Made by a program: the position numbers and the translations under genes. From Niallia sp. XMNu-256 (lineage in GTDB: Bacteria > Bacillota > Bacilli > Bacillales > Cytobacillaceae), in the NCBI RefSeq assembly GCF_036670015.1, contig NZ_CP137636.1, positions 3,574,501 to 3,638,500 on the forward strand: a stretch of DNA of 64,000 nt, written 5' to 3'. Below are positions 29,079-38,236 of the stretch, piece by piece (position 1 is the first letter of the stretch; each line of letters opens with the position of its first letter). Below the pieces are notes generated by a model. That model saw only the letters and a program-made list of their open reading frames with translations. It did not search any database and was not told where the DNA came from.

Positions 29079-29421
29079 TGGGGACGGTTCTCGCGTTTCA
29101 TTCCGTAGTTTACTCAGATTAATAGCAGGTGAATCCCTGCTGAGGTCATTAAACCTCGGTATGGCTTATCGGAGGGGTCCCTGTAACGACCCGATTATTT
29201 CGTGGATAATGATGTGTTAGATAAGACGGGGGCGAGGGCGAGGGTCTCCTCCTTTCCATGCTGCCATTATAAGATTGAGATTCCCCAAGCATATGTTAGG
29301 AAACTCATTATTATGCGGTAATACTACTAAATATCTCATATCGAGCTGAAATCCACGGGTTGATATTTCATTTAATCTATGTTTTAATATCATTAACTTA
29401 ATATTAAACTTGTTTTTTGGA
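29079..29421 (+). other. Non-coding leader region upstream of mrp, possibly structured
   Basis: Between the racemase and mrpA is 577 bp without a convincing gene. Several hairpins can be drawn in 29120-29190: AGCAGG/CCTGCT, GAGGT/ACCTC and GGGTC/GACCC. A strong terminator-like hairpin follows at 29422. I could not match this to a riboswitch class I remember (no TPP, M-box, lysine or c-di-AMP signature seen). It also carries the dispersed intergenic words GGGGACGGTTCTC and GACCCGATTATTTCG, so part may simply be repeat debris. A tiny frame (MNFALFLH) with an AAAGGAG site lies at 29539-29565. Confidence 0.3.
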
Positions 29422-29474
29422 GGAGTCTGTCACCAAGGGGATTGTGTGCCCTTTGGTAGCAGGCTCCTTTTTGT
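29422..29474 (+). terminator. Terminator-like hairpin before mrpA
   Basis: GGAG-CTG--ACCAA-GGG pairs with CCC-TTGGT--CAG-CTCC, about 15 of 19 positions plus wobble, followed by CCTTTTTG. It ends the racemase transcript, or acts as an attenuator in the mrp leader. Confidence 0.65.
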
Positions 29475-29651
29475 TTTCACTTGATGGTTGAATATTATGA
29501 ATTCATCAAAAATTAATTCGAAAGGAGTTATTAACAATATGAACTTTGCTTTATTTTTACACTAACTATTAAGGAATAAGACCTTTATCGAAAGAGAAAG
29601 TTACATCTATATAATAAACACTTTTTTAAATAAAAAAAGGAGGTTGGTTCC

Positions 29652-32069
29652 TTGACGTTATTACATTGGGCTGTGGTTTCCCCCTTTATATTTGCCATTA
29701 TCATTCCCTTTTTATATAGATATATAAGAAAAATGCATACGGGCTGGTTTGTACTCATCTTGCCTTTGGTCTTATTTATCTATTTCCTTACCTTCTTACC
29801 TGATACATCCTCAGGTAATGTGATTCAACAGAAGATGAATTGGGTGCCTTCATTGGGCATTAACTTCGATCTTTATGTGGATGGGTTAAGCTTATTATTT
29901 GCCTTGCTCATTACGGGGATCGGAACGTTAGTCGTTCTTTATTCGATTTACTATTTATCAAAAACAAAGGAAAAGCTAAATAATTTCTATGTTTACCTTC
30001 TATTATTTATGGGCGCGATGCTCGGAGTCGTTTTATCGGAAAATTTAATTGTTATCTATGTCTTTTGGGAAATCACAAGTGTTGCTTCAGCTTTATTAAT
30101 TAGTTACTGGTTTGAGCGCGAAAAATCGATTTATGGTGCTCAGAAATCAATGTTCATTACCGTATTTGGTGGACTATCCATGCTTGGAGGCTTTTCTTTA
30201 CTGCATGTGATTACAGGTACGTTTAGTATTCGAGAAATTATTGCCAATGCGGATCTTGTTCTTGCAAGTCCTCTCTTATTACCAGCGATGATTTTGGTCC
30301 TGCTTGGGGCATTTACAAAATCAGCACAATTTCCGTTCCATATTTGGTTGCCGGATGCGATGGAAGCTCCTACACCTGTTAGTGCGTATTTGCATTCGGC
30401 TACGATGGTTAAAGCGGGAATCTATTTAGTCGCTCGTCTCACGGGAGTATTTGGCGGAACACCTGAATGGTTTTGGACGGTTTCACTCGCAGGAATCATC
30501 ACCTTGATTTGGGGATCTGTCTCTGCTGTCCGTCAAAAAGATTTAAAATCCATCTTAGCTTTTTCAACGGTGAGTCAACTTGGGATGATTATGAGTTTAC
30601 TTGGCGTTGGTTCTGCCGCTTATTATTTTGGAGATAGTGACAATGCAATGTACACAACCGCCATTTTGGCAGCCGTCTTTCACTTAATCAACCATGCCAC
30701 CTTCAAAGGTAGCTTATTTATGACGGTGGGAATTATTGATCATGAAACAGGTACGCGGGATATTCGTAAGCTTGGCGGACTTTTAACGATCATGCCAATC
30801 ACAGCAACGATTTCCTTAGTTGGTTTAGCATCGATGGCTGGGTTGCCGCCATTTAATGGATTCTTGAGTAAAGAATTGTTCTTAATTGCCATGGTTAATG
30901 TAACTAAATTTGAATTTTTCAATTTACAAACATGGGGGATTCTTCTTCCGGTTATTGCTTGGATTGCAAGCATCTTTACCTTTGTCTACTGTGCGATTCT
31001 TTTCTTTAAAACGTTCACTGGCAAATTTCAACCGGAAAAACTGTCAGTTAAACACGTACATGAAGCACCTATCGGAATGCTGATTAGTCCTATCATTCTT
31101 GGTTTGCTTGTCGTACTATTTGGATTGTTCCCGAACCTTTTAACTAATTCCATCCTTGAACCAGCAATAACGGCAATTCTGCCAGGAATTTTTGAGGCTG
31201 GTCAACCGTTAAATTTCCATATCTATCATTGGCATGGACCTACATTAGAACTATTCATGACGATTGGGGTCATCGTATTCGGAACCTTGATTTATAAGAG
31301 TATGAAAAAATGGTCAAAGACCTCCTTTTATCAAAAGGAGCGGGATTTATTTAACTATGCATATGATGGCGGTTATGATGGCCTCATTAAAGGATCACAA
31401 TTCATCACCCGTTTACAAATGACTGGAAGGCTTCGCGACTACTTTATTTATATGATCGCCTTCATGATTCTCATTTTAGTCTATACACTCGTTCGCTTTG
31501 ATGCTTTTGCGATCAATACAACAAATTTATCGCCGATTGAGCCATTTATGTGGATTGTTTCGCTTATTTTTATTGCAGCGGTGATTTCTGTACCGTTTAT
31601 TAACAACCGAATTACAGCGATTATCGTTGTCGGTGTTGCAGGTTTCTTGGTCTCCCTGATGTTTGTTCTTTTCCGAGCACCAGATTTGGCTCTAACCCAG
31701 TTGCTTGTTGAAACGGTATCCGTTGTCTTGTTTATGCTGATTTTCTACCATTTACCAAAGCTAAGAAAGGAAAAGATCAAGGCTCGTTTTAATGTCGTTC
31801 ATTTGCTTATTTCTATTGCCGGTGGAGCGATCATTACCCTGATTTCCTTAAGTGCTTATGCATTAGGCTCTGATGCCGGGTTTGCAAGTATTTCAGAATA
31901 TTTCATTGAAAATTCGAAAGTACTGGCTGGAGGCTATAACATTGTTAACGTCATTCTCGTCGATTTCCGCGGATTGGATACGATGCTTGAAATCCTCGTG
32001 TTAGGGATTGCGGCTCTTGCTGTTGTTGCCTTCATTAAACTTCGCATGAAAGGGGATGAGGATGTATGA
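29652..32069 (+). CDS. mrpA: Na+/H+ antiporter Mrp subunit A
   Basis: Largest membrane subunit of the seven-part Mrp cation/proton antiporter, related to complex I NuoL. An 805-residue polytopic protein with [55 protein letters not shown] and [24 protein letters not shown]; the C-terminal part contains the MbhD/E-like extension ([29 protein letters not shown]). It starts with TTG, supported by AGGAGGT 7 nt upstream. Its stop overlaps mrpB by 4 bp. The complex serves Na+ efflux and alkaline pH tolerance. Confidence 0.96.
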   Translation: MTLLHWAVVSPFIFAIIIPFLYRYIRKMHTGWFVLILPLVLFIYFLTFLPDTSSGNVIQQKMNWVPSLGINFDLYVDGLSLLFALLITGIGTLVVLYSIYYLSKTKEKLNNFYVYLLLFMGAMLGVVLSENLIVIYVFWEITSVASALLISYWFEREKSIYGAQKSMFITVFGGLSMLGGFSLLHVITGTFSIREIIANADLVLASPLLLPAMILVLLGAFTKSAQFPFHIWLPDAMEAPTPVSAYLHSATMVKAGIYLVARLTGVFGGTPEWFWTVSLAGIITLIWGSVSAVRQKDLKSILAFSTVSQLGMIMSLLGVGSAAYYFGDSDNAMYTTAILAAVFHLINHATFKGSLFMTVGIIDHETGTRDIRKLGGLLTIMPITATISLVGLASMAGLPPFNGFLSKELFLIAMVNVTKFEFFNLQTWGILLPVIAWIASIFTFVYCAILFFKTFTGKFQPEKLSVKHVHEAPIGMLISPIILGLLVVLFGLFPNLLTNSILEPAITAILPGIFEAGQPLNFHIYHWHGPTLELFMTIGVIVFGTLIYKSMKKWSKTSFYQKERDLFNYAYDGGYDGLIKGSQFITRLQMTGRLRDYFIYMIAFMILILVYTLVRFDAFAINTTNLSPIEPFMWIVSLIFIAAVISVPFINNRITAIIVVGVAGFLVSLMFVLFRAPDLALTQLLVETVSVVLFMLIFYHLPKLRKEKIKARFNVVHLLISIAGGAIITLISLSAYALGSDAGFASISEYFIENSKVLAGGYNIVNVILVDFRGLDTMLEILVLGIAALAVVAFIKLRMKGDEDV

Positions 32070-32503
32070 AGCAAATGAAACCGAACAACAATATGATGAT
32101 CCAAACAATTACAAGAATTGTGACACTGATCATTCTCGCCTTTTCCGTTTATCTTTTCTTGGCGGGGCATAATAACCCTGGCGGTGGTTTTATTGGCGGA
32201 CTCATGACCGCTAGTGCGTTATTACTTTTATATTTATCCTTTGATATGAAAAAAATCAAAAAAGCGATTCCGTTTAATTTTACCCATTTAATCGGGATCG
32301 GATTACTACTAGCTGTTGGTACTGGGGTTTCTACGATGCTTTTCGGTTTTCCTTTTTTAACCCATTTCTTTGATTATTTTCAATTTCCGATTTTTGGGGA
32401 AGTGGAACTTACGACAGCATTAGGCTTTGATCTTGGGGTCTATCTCGTTGTTATTGGAATCGCCTTAACGATCATTTTAACGATTGCGGAGGATGAAAAG
32501 TAA
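32066..32503 (+). CDS. mrpB: Na+/H+ antiporter Mrp subunit B
   Basis: A 145-residue membrane protein with the MnhB pattern: [29 protein letters not shown] and a C-terminal [24 protein letters not shown]. It overlaps mrpA (ATGA) and ends at the first base of mrpC (TAATG), as in other Bacillus mrp operons. Confidence 0.95.
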   Translation: MKQMKPNNNMMIQTITRIVTLIILAFSVYLFLAGHNNPGGGFIGGLMTASALLLLYLSFDMKKIKKAIPFNFTHLIGIGLLLAVGTGVSTMLFGFPFLTHFFDYFQFPIFGEVELTTALGFDLGVYLVVIGIALTIILTIAEDEK

Positions 32504-32841
32504 TGGAAATATTAATGTCAGTCATGATCGGTATTGTTTTTACCGTTAGTATCTATTTATTTTTGTCCAAAAGTCTATTACGTGTCATCTTCGGCACGTT
32601 GCTTTTATCACATGGAGTCCATTTGTTATTGATGACGATGTCTGGATTACAAAGGGGAGCTGCACCGCTATTAAGTTCAGGAGCAGAAGCCTATACGGAT
32701 CCGTTGCCGCAGGCCCTTGTTTTAACGGCAATTGTCATCAGTTTCGGGGTAACTTCATTATTACTTGTTCTGGCTTATCGAACCTATAAAGTATATAAAA
32801 CAGACGACTTAGAACAATTAAGGGGTTCTGCTGATGAATAA
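32503..32841 (+). CDS. mrpC: Na+/H+ antiporter Mrp subunit C
   Basis: NuoK-like 112-residue subunit with three membrane helices: SKSLLRVIFGTLLLSHGVHLLLM, GAAPLL, then DPLPQALVLTAIVISFGVTSLLL. It overlaps mrpD by 8 bp. Confidence 0.95.
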   Translation: MEILMSVMIGIVFTVSIYLFLSKSLLRVIFGTLLLSHGVHLLLMTMSGLQRGAAPLLSSGAEAYTDPLPQALVLTAIVISFGVTSLLLVLAYRTYKVYKTDDLEQLRGSADE

Positions 32842-34318
32842 CATAGTCATTCTTCCGATTATCATTCCTTTTATAATCGGAGCCTTATTAATATTTTTTT
32901 CGAAAAACCATCGGGTGCAAAGGGTTATTAGTGGAATAGCTGGCGTTGGTTTACTTGTGCTTTCGATCTACTTAGCATTTTTGGTCTATCCAAATAATAC
33001 CCTTGTTTTAGAGGCTGGAAATTGGCCGGCACCGTTTGGCATTGTCCTTGTTGCTGACTTATTAGCAACACTTATGCTGCTATTAACAAGTATTATTAGT
33101 ACGGCCTGTCTATTCTTTGCTTTTAAAACAATTTCTCCTCAGCGAGAAAAGTTTTATTTCTATCCCTTTTATTTCTTCCTTTTAACAGGAGTAAATGGTT
33201 CGTTTTTAACAGGGGATATTTTTAACTTATTTGTATTTTTCGAAGTAATGCTCATGGCTTCCTATGCGCTGATTGCTCATGGAGGTACAGCCTTACAGCT
33301 TCGAGAATCGTTTAAGTATGTGATTATTAACGTATTTGCATCTGCTCTATTTGTTATTGCTGTTGCTTTACTTTATTCCGTAACTGGAACACTAAATATG
33401 GCTCATATTGCCCAAAGGGTTGCTGAGCTTGAACAAACGGGTATTTTAAATGTAATCGCCATCCTGTTTATGGTTGTGTTTGGCATGAAAGGGGCCTTAT
33501 TCCCTCTTTATTTCTGGCTGCCTCGTTCCTATTATGGACCACCTGCAGCAATCGCTGCTTTATTTGGCGGACTGTTAACAAAAGTTGGAATTTATGCCCT
33601 CATTCGAATGTTTACGTTGATCTTCAATCATGAATCTGATTTTACACATAAAGGGATTATTACGTTACTTGCAGGTCTAACCATGCTTCTTGGCGTATTA
33701 GGTGCAGTTTCGCAATTTAACTTTAAGCGAATTCTTTCTTACCATATTATCAGTCAGGTTGGTTATATGGTGATGGGACTTGGAATTTTCACACCGTTAG
33801 CGGTAGCTGGAGCGATTTATTATATTGCCCACCATATGATTGTTAAAACTGCGCTGTTTTTATACGCTGGAGTGGCGCAAAGAATTACAGGTACCAACGA
33901 CTTGAGACAAATGGGCGGATTGCTTAAAACACACCCTTTGCTCGCATGGATGTTCTTTATCACCGCGATCTCCCTTGCTGGAATTCCACCTTTTAGCGGA
34001 TTCTTTAGTAAGTTTCCAATTATCTTAGCTGGTTTCCAAGAAGGACAGTATGTAATATCCGGTGTCGCGCTGGTCGTTGGACTATTAACTTTATTTTCCA
34101 TGATGAAGATTTTCAGCTATGCCTTTTGGGGAAAACAGAAACATTCAGAAGAGCAAGCTAAATTACCTGTTGGAAAATTACTATTGCCGATTATCCCACT
34201 TGTTGCGTTAACCATTATTCTTGGATTTGGAGCTGAGCCTGCTTTCCAATATTCCATGGTGGTTGCCGAACAAGTCTTAGATCCATCGGTTTATATTGAA
34301 TCTGTTCTTAAGGAGTAG
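32834..34318 (+). CDS. mrpD: Na+/H+ antiporter Mrp subunit D
   Basis: NuoM/N-like 494-residue polytopic subunit, a putative proton-path protein. It contains NLFVFFEVMLMASYALIAHGG with the conserved Glu of this family, and GMKGALFPLYFWLPRSYYGPPAAIAALFGGLLTKVGIYALIR with the helix-breaking Lys region. The stop directly abuts mrpE. Confidence 0.95.
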   Translation: MNNIVILPIIIPFIIGALLIFFSKNHRVQRVISGIAGVGLLVLSIYLAFLVYPNNTLVLEAGNWPAPFGIVLVADLLATLMLLLTSIISTACLFFAFKTISPQREKFYFYPFYFFLLTGVNGSFLTGDIFNLFVFFEVMLMASYALIAHGGTALQLRESFKYVIINVFASALFVIAVALLYSVTGTLNMAHIAQRVAELEQTGILNVIAILFMVVFGMKGALFPLYFWLPRSYYGPPAAIAALFGGLLTKVGIYALIRMFTLIFNHESDFTHKGIITLLAGLTMLLGVLGAVSQFNFKRILSYHIISQVGYMVMGLGIFTPLAVAGAIYYIAHHMIVKTALFLYAGVAQRITGTNDLRQMGGLLKTHPLLAWMFFITAISLAGIPPFSGFFSKFPIILAGFQEGQYVISGVALVVGLLTLFSMMKIFSYAFWGKQKHSEEQAKLPVGKLLLPIIPLVALTIILGFGAEPAFQYSMVVAEQVLDPSVYIESVLKE

Positions 34319-34324
34319 ATGCCA

Positions 34325-34804
34325 TTGGCTTATCAAATATTAATCAATATCGCACTTGCCGTCATTTGGACGTTTTTACAAAACAATTATAGTTTATCCA
34401 GTTTTTTCTTTGGCTATGCAAACGGACTATTGCTGCTTTATATCCTACGTCGCTTTTTAGTTTTTGATTTCTATTTTATTCGTGTCTGGGCCATAATTAA
34501 GCTTCTGTTTCTTTTCCTTAAAGAACTCGTGGTTGCCAATATTGATGTGATTAAAATTGTTCTAAATCCAAATTTGAGTAATTATACTCCAGGGATTGTG
34601 GCGGTTCCAACGAATCTTAATACAAAGTTTGAAATTACGTTATTAGCTTCCCTGATCTCTTTAACACCTGGTACGATATCGATGGACTTTTCAGACGATA
34701 GTAAAATTATTTACATTCATTCCATTCATATCGAGGATCGCGAAGAAATGATTGCTCAAATCCACAATACGTTTGAACGTGCCATTATGGAGGTGACGAA
34801 ATAG
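34325..34804 (+). CDS. mrpE: Na+/H+ antiporter Mrp subunit E
   Basis: Small membrane subunit of about 159 residues, with ELVVANIDVIKIVLNPN and LASLISLTPGTISMDFSDD typical of MnhE. The TTG at 34325 is preferred over the ATG two codons earlier: AAGGAG is 9 nt from the TTG but only 3 nt from the ATG, and the resulting MAYQILIN start resembles the Bacillus subtilis protein. Confidence 0.93.
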   Translation: MAYQILINIALAVIWTFLQNNYSLSSFFFGYANGLLLLYILRRFLVFDFYFIRVWAIIKLLFLFLKELVVANIDVIKIVLNPNLSNYTPGIVAVPTNLNTKFEITLLASLISLTPGTISMDFSDDSKIIYIHSIHIEDREEMIAQIHNTFERAIMEVTK

Positions 34805-35079
34805 TGCTTGATACCGTCGTTCACATTGTTTTAATTATGCTTGGTGTTTCTCTTTTTGCTTGCTTTATCCGAACCATCATCGGCCCTACCCTGCCGGATC
34901 GAGTATTGGCTCTCGATGCGTTTGGTGTTCAGCTTATTGGATTTATTGGAGTTGTGATGATTTTTCAAAACAGCATTGCATACTCTGACGTGGTGCTCGT
35001 ACTAAGTATTCTTTCGTTTATCGGCACTATCGCACTATCAAAATTTATTGAAAAAGGGATGGTGTTTGATCGTGAATGA
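34804..35079 (+). CDS. mrpF: Na+/H+ antiporter Mrp subunit F
   Basis: A 91-residue three-helix protein with RTIIGPTLPDRVLALDAFGVQLIGFIGV, the MnhF signature including the conserved Asp. It starts with GTG after GGAGGTGA at 7 nt. Confidence 0.95.
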   Translation: MLDTVVHIVLIMLGVSLFACFIRTIIGPTLPDRVLALDAFGVQLIGFIGVVMIFQNSIAYSDVVLVLSILSFIGTIALSKFIEKGMVFDRE

Positions 35080-35425
35080 GTGGATTGTAAGCATACTTTT
35101 GATTATTGGTGGATTTTTAACTCTCTTGAGCTCAATCGGGTTAATACGACTTCCTGATGTATACGGACGTGCACATGCGGCTGGAAAAAGTGCGACTCTT
35201 GGCGTCATGTCTTTAATGTTTGCCGCTTTTATCTATTTCGCCGGCTCAGGAATCATGAATGCTAAAATACTATTAGCCATTCTATTCATCTTCATCACAG
35301 CACCCGTATCATCGCTTGTCATCAGTCGTTCAGCCTACCGAATTGGCGTTCCACTATCTAAATACAGCACCCATGATGAGTTAAAGCAAGTAGAAGAAGC
35401 TTCAAAAATGGAAAATGTGCAATAA
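35072..35425 (+). CDS. mrpG: Na+/H+ antiporter Mrp subunit G
   Basis: A 117-residue three-helix subunit with GLIRLPDVYGRAHAAGKSATLGVM, the MnhG hallmark. A GTG at 35072 overlapping the mrpF stop is chosen because it gives the normal N-terminus (MNEWIVSILLIIGGF); the frame extends 8 codons further upstream inside mrpF. It is the last gene of the operon, followed by a terminator. Confidence 0.93.
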   Translation: MNEWIVSILLIIGGFLTLLSSIGLIRLPDVYGRAHAAGKSATLGVMSLMFAAFIYFAGSGIMNAKILLAILFIFITAPVSSLVISRSAYRIGVPLSKYSTHDELKQVEEASKMENVQ

Positions 35426-35452
35426 CTGTTTGTAGATAAGTTCATAAGACGA

Positions 35453-35492
35453 GAAAAGAAGCTGGTATTGGATATCAGCTTCTTTTCTTTTT
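35453..35492 (+). terminator. Intrinsic terminator of the mrp operon
   Basis: A 12-bp perfect stem (35453-35464 / 35476-35487) is followed by TTTTT, 28 bp after mrpG. Confidence 0.88.
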
Positions 35493-35539
35493 GGCCAGAT
35501 CACCGACCAAGTCACTGTGACGACCCGAATTATCCCCTA

Positions 35540-36502
35540 TTATTTCGAATGCCATTTCCAGGCACTTGAGATGATGTCTTCTAAGTTGTATTGGGCTTTC
35601 CAGCCTAGTTCGCGGTAGATTTTATCCGATGATGCGACGAGTTGTGCCGGGTCGCCTTCGCGGCGGTCGGACATAATGGCATTCGCCTTTTTACCGGTTA
35701 CCTTCTCACATGTTTCAATGACTTCTTTGACAGAATAACCTAGCCCGTTTCCAAGGTTGTAAGTCGCGGTTTCTTTTTTCCCGGAAAGCAATGCCTCTAA
35801 GGCTAAAATATGAGCGGTGGCTAAATCGGTCACATGGATGTAATCACGAATACATGTGCCATCGGGTGTGGGATAATCACTACCAAATACAGCAATACTT
35901 TCCCGTTGACCTAATAGATGCTGCAAAATGATTGGGATGAGATGTGTTTCTGGATTGTGGTCCTCCCCGATTTCCGCAGTTTCAAAGGCACCAGCTGCGT
36001 TGAAATACCGAAGTACGACATAATGCAATCCATAAGCCTTAGCATAGTCTGCTAATACTTGTTCGACCATTAATTTCGAACGTCCATATGGATTGATCGG
36101 ATGGGTCGGTGTTTCCTCGGTAATGATGTCTACCTCTGGGATGCCATATGTAGCAGCTGTTGAGGAAAAAATAAAATTTTCTACTCCATATTTTTTCATC
36201 GCTTTCAACAAAGTTAACGTGGCAGATACATTATTTTCATAATACTTCATTGGATCTACAACTGATTCCCCCACCAAACTGTTGGCCGCAAAGTGCATAA
36301 CTGCTTTGATTGGGTAGGTTGAAAATACTTTTTCTAAATCACTCTCATTGCCCAAATCGCCCTGAACAAAAATTGCTTTTTCATCAATCGCCCATTTATG
36401 TCCAGTTGATAAGTTATCAAGAACAACGACCTCTCTATCTTTGACTAACTCTTTAACTAAATGGCTGCCGATATAACCGGCTCCACCGACTACTAAAATC
36501 AT
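35540..36502 (-). CDS. galE: UDP-glucose 4-epimerase
   Basis: Short-chain dehydrogenase-type epimerase for UDP-glucose/UDP-galactose, feeding galactose into surface polymers or the Leloir pathway. It has the NAD site VVGGAGYIGSHLVKEL, FSSTAATYG and the catalytic YGRSKLMVEQ (YxxxK), plus GTCIRDYIHVTDLA. At 320 residues it is normal length. The start has AAGGAG at about 8 nt. No galK/galT is nearby; the divergent GT8 gene suggests a glycan role. Confidence 0.93.
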   Translation of the reverse strand: MILVVGGAGYIGSHLVKELVKDREVVVLDNLSTGHKWAIDEKAIFVQGDLGNESDLEKVFSTYPIKAVMHFAANSLVGESVVDPMKYYENNVSATLTLLKAMKKYGVENFIFSSTAATYGIPEVDIITEETPTHPINPYGRSKLMVEQVLADYAKAYGLHYVVLRYFNAAGAFETAEIGEDHNPETHLIPIILQHLLGQRESIAVFGSDYPTPDGTCIRDYIHVTDLATAHILALEALLSGKKETATYNLGNGLGYSVKEVIETCEKVTGKKANAIMSDRREGDPAQLVASSDKIYRELGWKAQYNLEDIISSAWKWHSK

Positions 36503-36546
36503 CGAAACAACTCCTTTTTCTATTCATATAAAAGTGAAACTTCCAT

Positions 36547-36571
36547 CAGTGGGGTTTCCTGCACCCCACTG
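36547..36571. repeat. Hairpin CAGTGGGGT/ACCCCACTG in the galE-GT8 spacer
   Basis: A 9-bp perfect stem with a 7-nt loop in the divergent promoter region, about 45 bp upstream of galE. It may be an RNA hairpin in the galE leader or a mobile-element remnant; a GGGG-rich inverted pair is also seen near 56480. Confidence 0.4.
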
Positions 36572-36774
36572 TTGGAGAGCTTTAGGCCACGCTTTCTGAT
36601 CACACGGACGTTGCTGTAGGTGTATTTAGTCTATGTTTAACTGTCCGTTAAGCCTGATAAAATTGATTATAACGTTTTTTACTTCAACATCACAGTCAGG
36701 TTATGATTAGCGTTTCATTATAATAAAGGCTAAAATTAGAGCAAAGGGTTTGAGGAGGAAAAAATTTATTTAGA

Positions 36775-37608
36775 ATGAACATACTTGTCACATTGGATTC
36801 GCACTATTTGAAGCCTCTTCGTGTGATGTTGAAGTCTTTATTTTTCAATCATCAAGGAGAGCATTTTGACATTTATTTATTACACTCACGCATTAAGGAT
36901 GAAGAGATTACAGAGTTACAGAATTTTATTCATGAAGAAGGCCATGAACTCTTTGTTATAAAGATTTCAAATGATTATTTTAAAGATGCTCCGATTATTA
37001 AACATTATTCAAGAGAGATGTATTACCGTCTACTCGCCTTTCAATTTCTACCTTCCCATTTAGAAAAAATATTATATCTAGACCCGGATATCCTGATTAT
37101 TAATGAGATCCGATCCCTTTATGACATGGATATTAGCGAGTATATGTATGCGGCTGCCTATCATGACCGGGTTTCTGTAAAAGAAATCAACCGTCTTCGC
37201 CTATGGCCATACGAAATTGATGCTTACTTTAATTCAGGTGTACTTTTGATGAATTTAACTTCACATCGGAAAGAAATCGAGGTTGGGGAAATCTTTGACT
37301 TTGTAGCGAAAAATAAAAAGCGGCTTATCTTACCTGATCAAGATATCCTTAATGCTCTTTATTCCAAGAAAATAAAGCAGGTTGATGAAGTCCTCTATAA
37401 TTATGATCCTCGTTTTTTCCATTTTTATAAACTCGCTAGTGATGGGTTATACGATATGGATTACATTATCCATCACACGTCAATTATTCATTTCTGTGGA
37501 AAACGAAAACCGTGGCATAAGCAATACACGGGTAAATTCCAATCTCTTTATAAGCATTATGAAAGGCTTGCCTTTTCGGAAAGAATAGCAATGAACCCGG
37601 TTTCCTAA
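36775..37608 (+). CDS. Glycosyltransferase family 8
   Basis: Retaining sugar transferase of the LgtC/glycogenin type. It starts with MNILVTLDSHYLKPLRVMLKSLF, has the metal-binding DxD in ILYLDPDILIIN, AYFNSGVLLMNL, LPDQDILNALY and the C-terminal IIHFCGKRKPWHKQY. At 277 residues it is full length. The nearest good ribosome site (GAGGAGG) is about 16 nt from the ATG, longer than usual, and no better start is in frame, so translation may be weak or use another start. Confidence 0.9.
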   Translation: MNILVTLDSHYLKPLRVMLKSLFFNHQGEHFDIYLLHSRIKDEEITELQNFIHEEGHELFVIKISNDYFKDAPIIKHYSREMYYRLLAFQFLPSHLEKILYLDPDILIINEIRSLYDMDISEYMYAAAYHDRVSVKEINRLRLWPYEIDAYFNSGVLLMNLTSHRKEIEVGEIFDFVAKNKKRLILPDQDILNALYSKKIKQVDEVLYNYDPRFFHFYKLASDGLYDMDYIIHHTSIIHFCGKRKPWHKQYTGKFQSLYKHYERLAFSERIAMNPVS

Positions 37609-37626
37609 TGGAGCCGGGTTCTTTTT
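37593..37626 (+). terminator. Intrinsic terminator overlapping the GT8 stop codon
   Basis: An 8-bp perfect stem (37593-37600 / 37614-37621) is followed by TTTTTC. The stop codon lies in the loop. It also separates GT8 from the convergent HesB-like gene. Confidence 0.85.
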
Positions 37627-37634
37627 CTAAAGGC

Positions 37635-37907
37635 CTAGCAGCTGCTTCCGCTTAAAAAGGCGAAATTGCCACGTTCCTTTTTATAATCAAGGACTAATTC
37701 TCCTGTCCAACTTACCATTGTCGCATCCATCGCTACTTGAATTCCGTTAATGGTTTCAACATGATCCCCTGCTTGAGGCTCGTCCAGAGACACTCCAAAG
37801 TTGGGACCGCCTCAACCAAATCCTTTAAAATGAAGACGAATTCCAGGAAGCTTCTCTGACTGAATCAAAGAGATTAATTCATCCCTTGCTGTGTCTGTAA
37901 TTTGCAT
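37635..37907 (-). CDS. HesB/IscA-like protein with in-frame TGA, probable selenoprotein
   Basis: Read from ATG 37907 with AAGGGGAG 9 nt upstream, the frame encodes a 90-residue HesB/IscA-family protein and is interrupted only by TGA at 37812-37814 (codon 32). The text before it is MQITDTARDELISLIQ...HFKGFG and after it GGPNFGVSLDEPQAGD...SGSSC, ending at TAG. The TGA sits exactly at the Cys of the family CGGPxxG motif, a position where selenocysteine is known in HesB-like selenoproteins. A hairpin starting at the TGA (separate entry) fits a bacterial SECIS element. The last residue is Cys, another usual metal/cluster ligand. Alternatives are a recent nonsense mutation or a sequencing error. 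No selA, selB, selC or selD is in the window. Function is probably Fe-S or metal handling, or redox. Confidence 0.8.
37774..37814 (-). promoter_or_regulatory. SECIS-like hairpin beginning at the in-frame TGA
   Basis: On the minus strand TGAGGC (the TGA plus three bases) pairs with GCCTCA 29 nt later. Inside it GTCC pairs with GGAC, and a small GAG-TGT-CTC hairpin forms the tip, about 20 nt after the TGA. Stem size, tip distance and a GU-containing loop agree with the general bacterial SECIS model. The folding was done by eye. Confidence 0.5.
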
Positions 37908-38236
37908 TATAGCTTTCTCCCCTTATCAAATTATTCAACATTATATTATAGAGAATGGAGCTTTAAATAAAGGATTTTGCTCTGTCGCTAGAAAGAACCC
38001 TCTTTTTAGGATGCTTTGATTATATCCTTTTATTCAAATCGGGGGGTCACTGTGACGCCCCCTATTTCGACAATTTCCCGGATCTTTTCCCGGGAAATTA
38101 TGAGTTATTTCCCCTTGTTTCGAGGAAATATGTCTGAGTGCATGACAATTTCACCCCTGTTTATATCAGGAACTTCTATATCCTAATTTCATAAATTATA
38201 ATGAATCATTTTACTGAAGAAAGGTGGAATCCTGTG
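37908..38236. repeat. Spacer with palindromic intergenic elements
   Basis: No gene is seen. Two hairpin elements stand out: GGGGGGTCAC-T-GTGACGCCCCC at 38041-38062, and AATTTCCCGG / CCGGGAAATT at 38072-38099. The word GTCACTGTGACG also occurs at 35513, after the mrp operon, and a variant lies near 29170. The Hsp20 promoter must lie here; I saw no CIRCE element. Confidence 0.5.

Noticed and set aside
29539-29565. Eight-codon leader peptide MNFALFLH before mrpA
   Set aside because: It has a site (AAAGGAG), but such a short frame can occur by chance and shows no regulatory codon run.
37635-37907. Simple pseudogene call for the HesB-like gene
   Set aside because: One TGA exactly at the Sec-permitted position, an intact downstream frame, good start site and SECIS-like hairpin make decay the less likely reading, though not excluded.
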